In this document: one piece after another, positions 17,142-25,643 of the stretch | Layout of the letters: each line of letters opens with the position of its first letter | Position numbering within the stretch: the first letter of the stretch is position 1 | Source: Acuticoccus sediminis | GTDB lineage: Bacteria > Pseudomonadota > Alphaproteobacteria > Rhizobiales > Amorphaceae | NCBI RefSeq assembly: GCF_003258595.1 | Contig: NZ_QHHQ01000004.1 | Location: 682,001 to 746,000 of the forward strand | Reading direction: 5' to 3' | Length of the DNA: 64,000 bases | The notes under the pieces: model-generated | The model's input: only the letters and a program-made list of their open reading frames with translations | Databases searched by the model: none | What the model was told of the DNA's origin: nothing | Made by a program: the position numbers and the translations under genes

Positions 17142-18383
17142 CTACGACGTCGCCTCGCGGCGCCAGTGCAGCCCCTCGCGCTTGTATTGCGGCGCGTGGG
17201 TGAAGGCGCGGGCCGGCGCGACGAAGCTGTGGCACCACTTCACCGGCATCACCGCCGCCACGGGCTCGCCCCGGTGCTGGCCGAGATAGTCCTCCACCGC
17301 GCGCGCCACGATCGCCGGACCGGTGAGCTTCAAGAGATTCGACTTCACGAACGAGCCGTCCGCCTCGCGCTTCGCGGTGGCAAGGTTCTCGCCGATCCGC
17401 TGCAGGATGGCCGCGAACGCCGGGTGGTTCGGCGGAGACGACAGGAACCAGTTGGCGACGTTCTGGCGCGTCTCGCTCACCCACTGCGCGAACAGCGGCA
17501 CCGTCGGCGGCGCGTAGGGAATCGGGCGCACCAGCGTCATGTCCGCGTCCACGTAGGTTCCGCCGTGGTGGTAGAGTTCAAGGACGCGGAAGATGTCGGC
17601 CTGCATCGACGGGTGGAACGCGTCGTCGAAGTGCTTCAGCCAGACCGGATCGGCCATCGCCGCGATCCGCGCCCGTGCGCCCTCGAGATCGTAGACGACG
17701 TGCTCGTAGCCCGTCTTCCGGCAGATCAGCTCCACCTGGTCGAAGAGACGGCGGATCTCGTCCGGCGGCGACCTGTCCCAGAACTGCACGACGCGGCGCG
17801 GCGTCTCCGACCCGGCGGCGAAGTGCGCCGCCCAGTCGAGGCGGGTGATGTCAGGCAGCCCCTTCGCGTCGAGCGCGGCGAGGCCCATCGTGTACTGGCG
17901 CGCGGCGTCGGTGTTGGCCCAGCGCGAGGCCGGGCTCTCCGCCCTGCCGGCGCCCTTCCGCTTGCGCTTCTTGCCCTTGCCGCGCGGCCCGCCCTCCGCG
18001 TCCCGCCCGGATCTCGCGCCGCCGGCCGGTGTGTCGCCCGCCGAGGCCCGCCCGGCCTCGCCGCGCTCGGCCGCGGCCCGCTTGGGCCCGGCACGTTTGG
18101 CCCCGGCGCGCCTCGCGTTGGGACGGTTGGCCTTGCGGCGCTTGGCGCCGGCACGTCCGGCGTCGTCGGACCCGGCCTCCGCGGCACCGCCGTCAGGATT
18201 GTCCGTCGCCGCCGCCTCGCCTTTCGGCCGGTGCCAGGTCCTGGGTTCTTCGGCGCGTTCGTCGCGCGTGGCGGGCCACGGCTCAGCTGCCGCCCGGCCC
18301 GTCGCCGGGGTCGGGGCTCCGGCCCCTTCCGCCGACGGGCGATCCGCACCGCGGTCCCGCCGGCCCCATTTGAAGATACTCAC
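17142..18383 (-). CDS. Glycosyltransferase with DXD motif and a long disordered basic N-terminus
   Basis: A 413-residue protein. Residues ~1-165 are low complexity (Arg, Lys, Ala, Gly, Pro; for example AKRRKANRPNARRAGAKRAG) with no signal peptide. Residues ~185-400 are a Gly_transf_sug-type glycosyltransferase domain: 'RRVVQFWDRSPPDEIRRLFD', 'HPSMQADIFRVLELYHHGGT', then 'YVDADMTLVRPI' with the metal- and nucleotide-sugar-binding DxD. 'NWFLSSPPNHPAFAAILQRI' is also typical of this family. The start is GTG 18383 (VSIFKWGRRDRG), with GAGGCGACAT upstream; the frame is open further. It is convergent with the PfkB gene. The acceptor is unknown, perhaps a surface glycan. Confidence 0.8.
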   Translation of the reverse strand: MSIFKWGRRDRGADRPSAEGAGAPTPATGRAAAEPWPATRDERAEEPRTWHRPKGEAAATDNPDGGAAEAGSDDAGRAGAKRRKANRPNARRAGAKRAGPKRAAAERGEAGRASAGDTPAGGARSGRDAEGGPRGKGKKRKRKGAGRAESPASRWANTDAARQYTMGLAALDAKGLPDITRLDWAAHFAAGSETPRRVVQFWDRSPPDEIRRLFDQVELICRKTGYEHVVYDLEGARARIAAMADPVWLKHFDDAFHPSMQADIFRVLELYHHGGTYVDADMTLVRPIPYAPPTVPLFAQWVSETRQNVANWFLSSPPNHPAFAAILQRIGENLATAKREADGSFVKSNLLKLTGPAIVARAVEDYLGQHRGEPVAAVMPVKWCHSFVAPARAFTHAPQYKREGLHWRREATS

Positions 18384-18691
18384 ATGTCGCCTCGTGACGC
18401 CGCCCGAGCGGTCGCTCAGGTGCGCGGACGTTAGCCGGAGCGCGCCTAAAACTCCATCACCCCTTCCGACGGGGGGTGGCCCCCGGAGGGCCCATACCGC
18501 TCGCCATCGACGGCCGGGCGCCGGCCCGCCGCGCAGCCGGCACCGGCCGCCGGTGCGCGTGCGGCTCGTCGCTGCCCGGCGGTGCCTGCGGCGCAGGGGT
18601 GATTTCACCAATCGGCAAACCGCGCTACGTCTCGACGCCGGCCCGACCGCGGGCCGATTCCAGGCGCGACAACCCAACCCGTGGAGGCCCC
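18384..18691. other. Divergent intergenic region, no gene recognised
   Basis: 308 bp between the glycosyltransferase (minus) and the flavin-reductase-like gene (plus). It should hold both promoters. It is GC-rich with G- and C-runs near 18465-18485; no clear operator, RNA or terminator was seen. Confidence 0.45.
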
Positions 18692-19306
18692 ATGTACTAC
18701 GAGTCCGAGCTGCCGAGCGCGCTCAAGTTCGACCCCTTCAAGGCCATCGTCGCCCCGCGGCCCATCGGCTGGATCGGCACCCTCAACGCGGACGGCGTCC
18801 CCAACCTCGGCCCCTACTCGTTCTTCAACGCGATCTCGACCCGGCCCAACCTCGTCGCCTTCTCCAGCGAGGGCTACAAGCACTCCACCGCCAACGCCCA
18901 GAACTGGCGCGAATTCACCTTCAGCCTCGTCACCCACACCCTGCGGCATCAGATGAACGCGACCTCCGCGCACCTGGAGGACGGCGCCAACGAGTTCGAG
19001 GTCGCCGGCCTCGAGATGGGCCAGTCGCGGATCGTGAAGGCGCCGTTCGTGAAGGCGAGCCCGGCGGCCTTCGAGTGCAAGGTGGTGGACAGCTTCGAGC
19101 TGAAGGGGGTCGACGGCGAATCGGCCGGCAGCTTCCTCACCATCGGCCAGGTGGTCGCGGTGCACATCGACGACGCCTACATCGTCGACGGCCGGTTCGA
19201 CGCCGAGCGCGCCCAGAGCATCGCCCGCTGCGGCTACCGCAACTACGCGACCGCCTCGACCCTGTGGGAGCTGGAGCGGCCCGACGGTCCCGTCGTCCCG
19301 GTCTGA
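18692..19306 (+). CDS. Flavin reductase-like FMN-binding protein
   Basis: A 204-residue split-barrel flavin-binding protein. 'PFKAIVAPRPIGWIGTLNAD' then 'GVPNLGPYSFFNAISTRPNL' is the flavin-reductase/FMN-binding signature (R-P-x-x-W-x-x-T...N-x-A-P-x-S-x-F/Y). 'FKAIVAPRPIGWI' is typical of the DIM6/NTAB subgroup. Such proteins bind FMN and use NAD(P)H or hand reduced flavin to an oxygenase. No oxygenase gene is adjacent. ATG 18692 has GGAGG 6 nt upstream, so the longer open frame to 18476 is discounted. A stem-loop follows 8 bp after the stop. Confidence 0.88.
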   Translation: MYYESELPSALKFDPFKAIVAPRPIGWIGTLNADGVPNLGPYSFFNAISTRPNLVAFSSEGYKHSTANAQNWREFTFSLVTHTLRHQMNATSAHLEDGANEFEVAGLEMGQSRIVKAPFVKASPAAFECKVVDSFELKGVDGESAGSFLTIGQVVAVHIDDAYIVDGRFDAERAQSIARCGYRNYATASTLWELERPDGPVVPV

Positions 19307-19314
19307 CGTCCGCG

Positions 19315-19359
19315 AGGGCCCGGCGGCATCCTGCGATCACCGCAAGGTTGCCGGGCCCT
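19315..19359 (+). terminator. Stem-loop after the flavin-reductase-like gene
   Basis: A perfect 10-bp stem (AGGGCCCGGC / GCCGGGCCCT) encloses a 25-nt loop with its own TGCG/CGCA pairing. There is no T-run, so it may mark a processed or Rho-dependent 3' end rather than a classic terminator. Confidence 0.5.
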
Positions 19360-19677
19360 AACCCCTGGGTGCAGACCCGTTATGCAATCGCGTGACCGGC
19401 GCTCGACACTCTGGTCGCCGACGCCATATCGCTCTAGAACGACGAAAAGGCCGCGGCGCGACAAGTCGCCACGACCGCGTCGACCCGCCCGTACCCGCCT
19501 CCCCATCGGCCCGCACGGACGACCCCGCCGGACCACTCCGGTGACTGTCGCGCGGAGATCAACCCCGTGCGCATCCGAGTTCTGCCGACTGCACAGCGAG
19601 CAAGGCCCACCGCCTGCGGCCGACGGCGTTTACAAACGATGTTTCGACCCGCGATGCCTTGATCGCGATCAACCGAG
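19360..19677. other. Intergenic region upstream of the MFS gene
   Basis: 318 bp with no supported gene. It should contain the MFS promoter. No clear repeat or operator was found. The only long frames here lack conserved features and overlap the transporter gene out of frame. Confidence 0.4.
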
Positions 19678-21135
19678 GTGCAGGTCCACCGCGCCTGCGC
19701 CCGCCAGGACGTACCCTTCGTGCTTCGCCCCAATGTCACCGCGCTCATCATCGCCTCGGCCCTGTTCATGGAGAACCTCGACTCCACGATCATCTCGACG
19801 GCCCTCCCGACGATCTCGGCAGACATCGGCTCCGACCCCATCCGCCTGAAGCTCGCCCTCACCGCCTACCTCCTCAGCCTCGCCACCTTCATCCCGATCT
19901 CGGGGTGGGCGGCGGACCGGTTCGGCGCGCGCCTCGTCTTCCGCTGCGCCATCGCGATCTTCGTCGTCGGCTCGGTGATGTGCTCGGCGTCCAGCTCGCT
20001 GGCCGAATTCGTGGTCGCGCGCATCGTCCAGGGCGCGGGGGGCGCGATGATGACGCCGGTCGGCCGCCTCGTCCTCCTGCGCGCGACGGAGAAGTCGAAG
20101 CTCCTCGACGCGATGGCCTGGTTCACGACGCCCGCCCTCCTCGGCCCGATGATGGGCCCGCCGGTGGGCGGCTTCATCGCAACCTACTTCGACTGGCGCT
20201 GGATCTTCTGGATCAACGTCCCCGTCGGCATCATCGGCATCACCCTCGTCACCCTCTTCATCGAGGAGGTGCGGGCCGAGGAGCGGCCGCCGCTCGACGT
20301 CGTCGGCTTCGTCCTGTCCGGCGTCGGCCTCTCGGGCCTCGTCTTCGGTCTCTCGGTGCTCGGCCAGGGGATGCTGCCGCTGCCGATCGCGCTCGGCATG
20401 GTGGCGGTCGGGCTCGTCTCGGGCGGGCTCTATCTCTGGCACGCGCGGCGCGTCGTGCACCCGCTGCTCGATCTCGACCTCTTCCGCACGCCGACCTTCT
20501 TCACCGCCACGGTGGGCGGATCGCTGTTCCGCATCGGCGTCGGCTCGATCCCGTTCCTGCTGCCGCTGACGCTGCAGCTCGGGCTCGGCATGACGGCGTT
20601 CGCGTCGGGTAGCCTGGTCTTCCTCAGCGCCGCGGGTGCGCTCCTCATGAAGATGAGCGCCAAGCCGATCGTCGCGCGGTTCGGCTTCCGCACCACGCTG
20701 ATCGTCAACGGCGTCATCGCCTCCGGGTGCATCGCGGCGATGGCGAGCTTCGTCAGCCAGCCGGGGCCCATCGCCATGGCGTCGATCCTGCTGGTCGGCG
20801 GCTTCTTCCGCTCGCTGCAGTTCACCTGCATCAACGCCCTCGCCTACGCCGACGTCTCCTCGCAGCGCATGAGCCGGGCGACCAGCCTGTCGAGCGTCGC
20901 GCAGCAGGTGTCGCTGGCGCTCGGCGTCGCGGTCGGCGCGTTCGTGGTGGAGATCCAGCGCGCCTCGCGCGGCGGGCACGAGATCCTCGCGAGCGACTTC
21001 GTGCCGGCCTTCCTGACCGTGGCGGCGATCGCCGTCTCGGGTCTCGTCCTCTACCTGCACCTGCCGCGCGACGCGGGCGCCGAGGTCAGCGGCGCGACCG
21101 TCCGGGCCACGCGCACCCCGGTCGCCAGCGCCTGA
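19678..21135 (+). CDS. DHA2-type MFS drug/H+ antiporter
   Basis: A 485-residue inner-membrane transporter with about 14 membrane helices. 'ALFMENLDSTIISTALPTIS' followed by 'LTAYLLSLATFIPISGWAAD' then RFGAR is the first-helix and loop 2-3 signature of the EmrB/QacA (DHA2) family. 'RIVQGAGGAMMTPVGRLVLL' is motif C-like and 'YFDWRWIFWINVPVGIIGIT' is typical of HsrA/EmrB proteins. It is likely a proton-driven exporter of an unknown compound. No membrane-fusion partner is adjacent. The start is uncertain: GTG 19678 or GTG 19720 (with AGGA 10 nt upstream) are both possible. It converges on pqqE with 21 bp between stops. Confidence 0.88.
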   Translation: MQVHRACARQDVPFVLRPNVTALIIASALFMENLDSTIISTALPTISADIGSDPIRLKLALTAYLLSLATFIPISGWAADRFGARLVFRCAIAIFVVGSVMCSASSSLAEFVVARIVQGAGGAMMTPVGRLVLLRATEKSKLLDAMAWFTTPALLGPMMGPPVGGFIATYFDWRWIFWINVPVGIIGITLVTLFIEEVRAEERPPLDVVGFVLSGVGLSGLVFGLSVLGQGMLPLPIALGMVAVGLVSGGLYLWHARRVVHPLLDLDLFRTPTFFTATVGGSLFRIGVGSIPFLLPLTLQLGLGMTAFASGSLVFLSAAGALLMKMSAKPIVARFGFRTTLIVNGVIASGCIAAMASFVSQPGPIAMASILLVGGFFRSLQFTCINALAYADVSSQRMSRATSLSSVAQQVSLALGVAVGAFVVEIQRASRGGHEILASDFVPAFLTVAAIAVSGLVLYLHLPRDAGAEVSGATVRATRTPVASA

Positions 21136-21156
21136 CGCACGGCGGCGGGCCCTGCC

Positions 21157-22293
21157 TCAGGCGAAGGCCCGCGGCGTGAACGCGGCGTCGCGGGGCATCG
21201 CGGCGTCGGCCTCGGCGACCCGCCGCATCTCGTCGTGCAGCGGCGAGCGGGAGCAGGCCGGGTCGGTGTTCGCCGCGTCGCCGGTGAAGGCGAAGGCCTG
21301 GCAGCGACACCCGCCCCAGTCGACCTCCTTGCGCTCGCAGCCTCGGCACGGCTCGGGCATCCAGTCGGTTCCCCGGAAGGCGGTGAAGGCCGGCCCGTCC
21401 GCCCAGATCGCGGCGAGCGGACGCTCCCGCACGGTCTCGAAGCGGAGCGTCGGGATCGTCTCGGCCGCATGACACGGCAGGACGCGCCCGTTCGGCGTCA
21501 CGTTGAGCCCGAAGCGCGCCCACCCGCCCATGCACGGCTTGGGGTAGCGGCCGAGATAGTCGGGCGGCACGTAGTCGATCACCATCGCGCCGGCGAGGCG
21601 GGTACGCGCATCGTCGACGATCCGCGACGCGCGAAGCGCCTGCTCGCGCGTCGGCATCAGCGCCGCGCGGTTGACGTAGGCCCAGCCGTGATACTGCGTG
21701 TTGGCTACCTCGAGGCGCTTGGCGCCGAGCCGCTCGGCCAGGGCGATGATCTCCGGCAGGTCGTCGAGGTTCTGCCGGTGCACGACCGCGTTCACCGTGA
21801 GCGGGACGCCCTCGGCGCGGATCCATTCGGCGACGCGCAGCTTCGTCTCGTGTCCGGAGCGGTAGCCGCCGATGCGGTTCGCCTGCGCCGCGTCCGCGCC
21901 CTGGATCGAGAGCTGGACGTGGTCGAGCCCGCGCTCCACCAGCGCCGCGACGCGCTCCGCCGTCAGCCCGACGCCGGAGGTGATGAGGTTGGTGTAGAGG
22001 TCGAGGGTGGAGGCGGCGGCGGTCAGCTCCTCGAGGTCGCGCCGCGCGGCCGGCTCGCCGCCGGAGAGGTGGAGGTGCAGGACGCCCATCTCCGCCGCCT
22101 GGCGAAAGACGTCGATCCACTCCTCGGTCGAGAGCTCCTCGTTGCGGCGCACCAGCTCCAGCGGGTTGGAACAGTAGGGGCACTTCAGCGGACAGCGGTG
22201 CGTCACCTCGGCGAGCATCGCCATCGGGATCGGGGCGGAGCTGGTCGGACCGGAGGCGTCCGTCGCATCGGCGCCGGCATCGGTGGCGGCCAT
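21157..22293 (-). CDS. pqqE: PqqA peptide cyclase, radical SAM enzyme PqqE
   Basis: A 378-residue radical SAM enzyme that forms the Glu-Tyr C-C crosslink in the PqqA peptide, the first committed step of PQQ synthesis. The SAM cluster motif is C34-x3-C38-x2-C41 (HRCPLKCPYCSNP). The GGEP motif is in 'LHLHLSGGEPAARRDL'. The C-terminal SPASM region carries auxiliary-cluster Cys residues: 'GRVLPCHAAETIP' and 'PCRGCERKEVDWGGCRCQAF'. ATG 22293 follows the pqqD stop by 1 nt and has GAGGT 8 nt upstream. It is the last gene of pqqABCDE and is convergent with the MFS gene. Confidence 0.97.
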   Translation of the reverse strand: MAATDAGADATDASGPTSSAPIPMAMLAEVTHRCPLKCPYCSNPLELVRRNEELSTEEWIDVFRQAAEMGVLHLHLSGGEPAARRDLEELTAAASTLDLYTNLITSGVGLTAERVAALVERGLDHVQLSIQGADAAQANRIGGYRSGHETKLRVAEWIRAEGVPLTVNAVVHRQNLDDLPEIIALAERLGAKRLEVANTQYHGWAYVNRAALMPTREQALRASRIVDDARTRLAGAMVIDYVPPDYLGRYPKPCMGGWARFGLNVTPNGRVLPCHAAETIPTLRFETVRERPLAAIWADGPAFTAFRGTDWMPEPCRGCERKEVDWGGCRCQAFAFTGDAANTDPACSRSPLHDEMRRVAEADAAMPRDAAFTPRAFA

Positions 22294-22294
22294 C

Positions 22295-22585
22295 CTAGCG
22301 GACCTCGACCATGCGGCGGCCCGCGAGGTCGGCGACGAACGCGCCGACGTCGGCGAGGACCGTGTCGGGCGGGGCGCCGAAGTGGGCGGCAAGGTCCGCC
22401 GCGATCGCCTCGATGGAGCGCACCCCGTCGAGCTCGCCGAGGATGGCGACGCCGATAGGGTCGAGCTCGATCGCCCGCTCGGGCGCGAGGAGGAACGTCG
22501 CGCCGCGCACCTTGCAGGCCTTCAGCCGCACGCCGCGCGGAAGGTACGGCACCGCGGTCTGGTCCGCGGCGACGGCAGCGCTCAT
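22295..22585 (-). CDS. pqqD: PQQ biosynthesis peptide chaperone PqqD
   Basis: A 96-residue RiPP recognition element that binds PqqA and presents it to PqqE. 'LPRGVRLKACKVRGATFLLA', 'PERAIELDPIGVAILGELDG' and 'SIEAIAADLAAHFGAPPDTV' follow the PqqD winged-helix pattern. It overlaps pqqC by ATGA (translational coupling) and ends 1 nt before pqqE. Here it is a stand-alone gene, not the PqqCD fusion known in some methylotrophs. Confidence 0.95.
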   Translation of the reverse strand: MSAAVAADQTAVPYLPRGVRLKACKVRGATFLLAPERAIELDPIGVAILGELDGVRSIEAIAADLAAHFGAPPDTVLADVGAFVADLAGRRMVEVR

Positions 22586-23331
22586 GAGCGCGCGGCCATG
22601 CCGAGCCCCGGCCGCCACGCCCCCGGGAAGGGGTTGCCGTTGACGTAGACGTGCTCGATCGCGTCGAGCTGGCACCACAGCATGCCGCACTTGAACTCCA
22701 GCGCCTGGAGCGCGGCGCGCTGGGTCTCCGGCGTGCGCGCGTGCGTCGTGACGTAGTCGAGCGCGAACTCGGCGTCGCGCGGGGCCTGGTCGAGCCGGTG
22801 GCCAAAGTAGCGCAGCACGCTCTCGTCGACGAAGTCGTAGTGCTGCAACATGCCCGAGACCCGCTCGGATATGATCTGCGGCGAGAACAGCTCGGTCAGC
22901 GACGAGGCGATAGCCTCCAGCAGGGTCTTCTGGCTGACGAAATTGACGTAGGCGTCGCAGGCGAAGCGCACGGCCGGCAGCGCCCCCTCCAGCGACATGA
23001 CGTAGGCGCGATCGAGGCCCAGCCCGTCGGTGAGCGCCAGCCAGCGGCGCAGGCCCCCCTCCGGCGCGTCGCCGATCTCGCCGTCGTGGTCGACGATGCG
23101 CTGGCGCCAGACGCGGCGAAGCTCGACGTCGTCCATGCGCGCCAGGACGGCGGCGTCCTTGAACGGGATGATGCGCTGGTAGCAGTAGCGGTTGAGAGCC
23201 CAGGCGCGCACCTCGTCGATGCTGCACTGACCCGAATGCAGGCGCTTATGGAACGGATGGAGGTTGTGATAGCGCTCGGCGCCGATCCGGCGGAGGGCCG
23301 CGGCCAGCTCGTCGGGCGAAAGAATGTTCAT
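22582..23331 (-). CDS. pqqC: Pyrroloquinoline-quinone synthase PqqC
   Basis: A 249-residue cofactor-free oxidase of the heme-oxygenase-like (TENA/PqqC) fold that carries out the last eight-electron oxidation and ring closure to PQQ. 'YHNLHPFHKRLHSGQCSIDE', 'LNRYCYQRIIPFKDAAVLAR' and 'RIVDHDGEIGDAPEGGLRRW' contain the conserved His, Arg and Tyr residues of the active site. 'YFGHRLDQAPRDAEFALDYV' is the C-terminal signature. ATG 23331 (MNILSPDELAA) overlaps the pqqB stop by 4 nt and has GGAG 8 nt upstream; the longer open frame is an artefact. Confidence 0.96.
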   Translation of the reverse strand: MNILSPDELAAALRRIGAERYHNLHPFHKRLHSGQCSIDEVRAWALNRYCYQRIIPFKDAAVLARMDDVELRRVWRQRIVDHDGEIGDAPEGGLRRWLALTDGLGLDRAYVMSLEGALPAVRFACDAYVNFVSQKTLLEAIASSLTELFSPQIISERVSGMLQHYDFVDESVLRYFGHRLDQAPRDAEFALDYVTTHARTPETQRAALQALEFKCGMLWCQLDAIEHVYVNGNPFPGAWRPGLGMAARS

Positions 23332-24248
23332 AATATGAGCTCCATGCCGTCGTGGCCGATCTGCCAGCCCGCGGCCTCCGCTTCCTTGCGCTCCGGCCCG
23401 TCGCGCCAGAGCGGGTTCGTGTTGTTGAGGTGGACGAAGACCCGCCGCCCGACCGCGACGTCCTTCCACGCGGCGATGGAGCCGTCCGCGCCGGAGACGG
23501 ACATGTGCCCCATGCGCTTGCCGGTCTTGGCGCCGACGCCCGCCCTGATCATCTCGTCGTCGACGAAGAGCGTGCCGTCGAAGAGGAGCGCGTCCGCGCC
23601 GTCGACACGGCGGCGCAGCTCCTCCGGCACGGCGGCGCAGCCGGGAATGTAGTGCAGCGTCGCACGGTCGTCGGACACGGCGACGCCCACGGTCTGCTCG
23701 CCGACGAGGTCGGTGACGACGGTCCCGGTCTCCATGAAGAGCGGAACCTTGCCGGGCACGGGATAGACGGAGACGGTGAGGCCGGGCAGCGCCTCGAACC
23801 TGTCACCGAGGGTGATCGGCCGTCGCGGGACGATGTCGCGGCCGAGCGCGTCGAACACAGGGTTCGCGGCGAGGACGTCGAGGATGCTCTCGGTGGCGTA
23901 GATCGTGAACGGCTGGCGCTCGCGCAGGGTGAGCAGGCCCGAGATGTGGTCGAGGTCGCCGTTGGTGAGGAGGACGGCGGCGATCGGGCTGTTGCGCAGC
24001 CCGGCGCCGTCGAGGCCGGGTCCGCCGACCCGCGGCTGAAGCTGCGGCAGGGCGAGGATCTGCGAGCGCAGGTCCGGCGAGGCGTTGATCAGCAGCCATC
24101 GCTCGCCGTCAGCGCTGACGGCGAGTGAGGATTGTGTCTGGGGCGGATGGATCGGCTCGCCGCGCCAGAAGCTCGCGCTATTGGGTGCGGCGCAGTTCCA
24201 TTGCGGCAGGCCACCGCCAGCGGCGGCACCGACGACAAGAGCGTGCAT
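23328..24248 (-). CDS. pqqB: PQQ biosynthesis protein PqqB
   Basis: A 306-residue metallo-beta-lactamase-fold protein that, from work on the family, hydroxylates the crosslinked tyrosine of the processed PqqA dipeptide. It opens with 'VVGAAAGGGLPQWNCAAPNS', the PqqB signature. 'AVLLTNGDLDHISGLLTLRE' is the variant metal motif (TNxDxDH instead of HxHxDH), and 'FVHLNNTNPLW' follows near the C-terminus. The start has GAGGA upstream; it lies 28 bp after pqqA and overlaps pqqC. Confidence 0.96.
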   Translation of the reverse strand: MHALVVGAAAGGGLPQWNCAAPNSASFWRGEPIHPPQTQSSLAVSADGERWLLINASPDLRSQILALPQLQPRVGGPGLDGAGLRNSPIAAVLLTNGDLDHISGLLTLRERQPFTIYATESILDVLAANPVFDALGRDIVPRRPITLGDRFEALPGLTVSVYPVPGKVPLFMETGTVVTDLVGEQTVGVAVSDDRATLHYIPGCAAVPEELRRRVDGADALLFDGTLFVDDEMIRAGVGAKTGKRMGHMSVSGADGSIAAWKDVAVGRRVFVHLNNTNPLWRDGPERKEAEAAGWQIGHDGMELIL

Positions 24249-24276
24249 CGCCTGTCCTCATCATCGGTGCGTCGGC

Positions 24277-24372
24277 TTACAGCGACTCTTGGCGATCGTC
24301 GTCGGCGGGGAGATAGCGGGTGACTTCCATCCCGCAGGTGATCTCTTTGATCTTCGGAGCAGTCCAAGCCAT
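24277..24372 (-). CDS. pqqA: PQQ precursor peptide PqqA
   Basis: A 31-residue ribosomal precursor from which PQQ is made. The sequence begins MAWTAPKIKEITCGMEVTRY and has the obligatory E-x3-Y pair (Glu16, Tyr20) that becomes the cofactor skeleton. A GGGAGG site lies 8 nt upstream. It is first in pqqABCDE; the short gap to pqqB fits the usual high expression of pqqA relative to the rest. Confidence 0.96.
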   Translation of the reverse strand: MAWTAPKIKEITCGMEVTRYLPADDDRQESL

Positions 24373-24886
24373 TTCGGCCTCCCTCGGTGTTTTCACCAAA
24401 GGAATAGAGAACGGAAATACAGTCCGACAAGCGTCCGGCCATGCGACAATGGTCGCAACAGTGCCCAGCACCTGGGCACCGCGTGCGGCCAATCGCATCA
24501 GCCGGGCCGGGCACGAACGCCTCCAACGAGACGGAATCGGCTCGTTTTCTCAGCGTATTGCAGTCCCAGGCGCGCCGCCCAATCGTGAGGCACACCTCCG
24601 ACAGGGTCATGGCTGTCATCGATGTGGGCATGGATGTCGATCGACGCCATTCTTCGACGGTCGCAACCGTTGCGTTAGGATACGACCAACGTCGCATTTC
24701 AGGGTGTTACCGCACAGGCTGATACTTCTGGACGCATTTGAAGCCCACGACGCGACAGGATGGCGGAGGACATGGATGGCATTCGATTCGATGACCGAAC
24801 GGTCCCACCGCCCCGTGTCGCAGCCTTAATTCCAAAGCCACGGGCGGCGATGACGGGTTCGCCGTGGCCGCATCGGTGTCCGCCCC
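24373..24886. promoter_or_regulatory. Divergent pqqA / response-regulator promoter region with dyads
   Basis: 514 bp without a supported gene. Two palindromes lie close together 70-110 bp upstream of pqqA: TGCGAC-N4-GTCGCA at 24442-24457, and GTGCCCAG-CAC-CTGGGCAC at 24461-24479 (8-bp perfect arms). They are good candidates for activator or repressor sites controlling pqq, perhaps bound by the adjacent LuxR-type regulator. Nothing else was recognised. Confidence 0.45.
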
Positions 24887-25597
24887 ATGACCATCATGCC
24901 TACGACTGAGCTGACGCCCGCACACGCCACATTCTCCTCGGCGCTCATCGTCGAGGACCATCCGTTGTTCTGCGACGCGCTCGCGATGACGCTGCAGGCC
25001 GCATGCGGGATCACCGTCGTCGCGACCGCCGACCGACTCGACCAGGCCGTCGCCCTGATCGACAACGGCGTCGACGCCGACATCATCGTCCTCGACCTCC
25101 AGCTGCCTGATATCGAAGGTCTCGAAGGCCTCGCGCGGCTGAAGGCCCGCGCCCCGCGGACGCCGGTCCTCATCGTCTCGTCGGTGACGGACGCGCGGGT
25201 GATCGCCTCGGCGATCAGGATGGGCGCGGTGGGCTACGTGCCGAAGCACAGCCCGCGCGACATCTTCCGCCAGGCGTTCGACGCGATCGGCCGCGGCGAG
25301 CCCTACTTTCCGGAGGAGCCCCTCCTCCTCGCCCAGACCGCCGCGCACAAGGCCGACGGGATCGCCGCCAAGCTGTCCAGTCTGACGCGCCAGCAGGGCC
25401 GGATCCTCGACCTGATGTGCGAGGGCAAGCTGAACAAGCAGATCGCCTACGACCTGTCGATCGCCGAGACCACGGTGAAGGCGCACGTCACCGCGATCAT
25501 GCGCAAGCTCGGCGTGCAGAACCGAACCCAGGCCGTCCTCCTCGCCCGTGAGGCGGGACACGCGCTCCACTTGCATGAAGGGCCGGACAAAGCTTAG
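24887..25597 (+). CDS. LuxR-type (NarL/FixJ family) response regulator
   Basis: A 236-residue two-component transcription factor. The receiver domain (about residues 15-135) has the acidic pair E23-D24 (LIVEDHPLF), phospho-acceptor Asp70 (IIVLDLQLPD) and Lys120 (GYVPKHSP). The LuxR-type helix-turn-helix is at about 168-225: 'LTRQQGRILDLMCEGKLNKQ', then IAYDLSIAETTVKAH and MRKLGVQNRTQAVLLA. Being next to pqq, and before NosP- and NahK-like genes, it resembles the ErbR/AgmR regulators of PQQ-dependent alcohol oxidation in Pseudomonas; that assignment is by context and family. No strong SD is visible at 24887; ATG 24896 is an alternative. Confidence 0.85.
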   Translation: MTIMPTTELTPAHATFSSALIVEDHPLFCDALAMTLQAACGITVVATADRLDQAVALIDNGVDADIIVLDLQLPDIEGLEGLARLKARAPRTPVLIVSSVTDARVIASAIRMGAVGYVPKHSPRDIFRQAFDAIGRGEPYFPEEPLLLAQTAAHKADGIAAKLSSLTRQQGRILDLMCEGKLNKQIAYDLSIAETTVKAHVTAIMRKLGVQNRTQAVLLAREAGHALHLHEGPDKA

Positions 25598-25643
25598 GCT
25601 TGAGCAAAAGATAAAACTCAAAGTCTGAGTAGAGGAAACCCCC

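Noticed and set aside
19382-19849. Plus-strand frame in the MFS upstream region
   Set aside because: Arg/Pro/Ser-rich composition, runs out of frame into the transporter gene, no SD or motif.
24089-24697. Minus-strand frame spanning pqqA and its upstream region
   Set aside because: Out of frame with pqqA and pqqB and without recognisable features.
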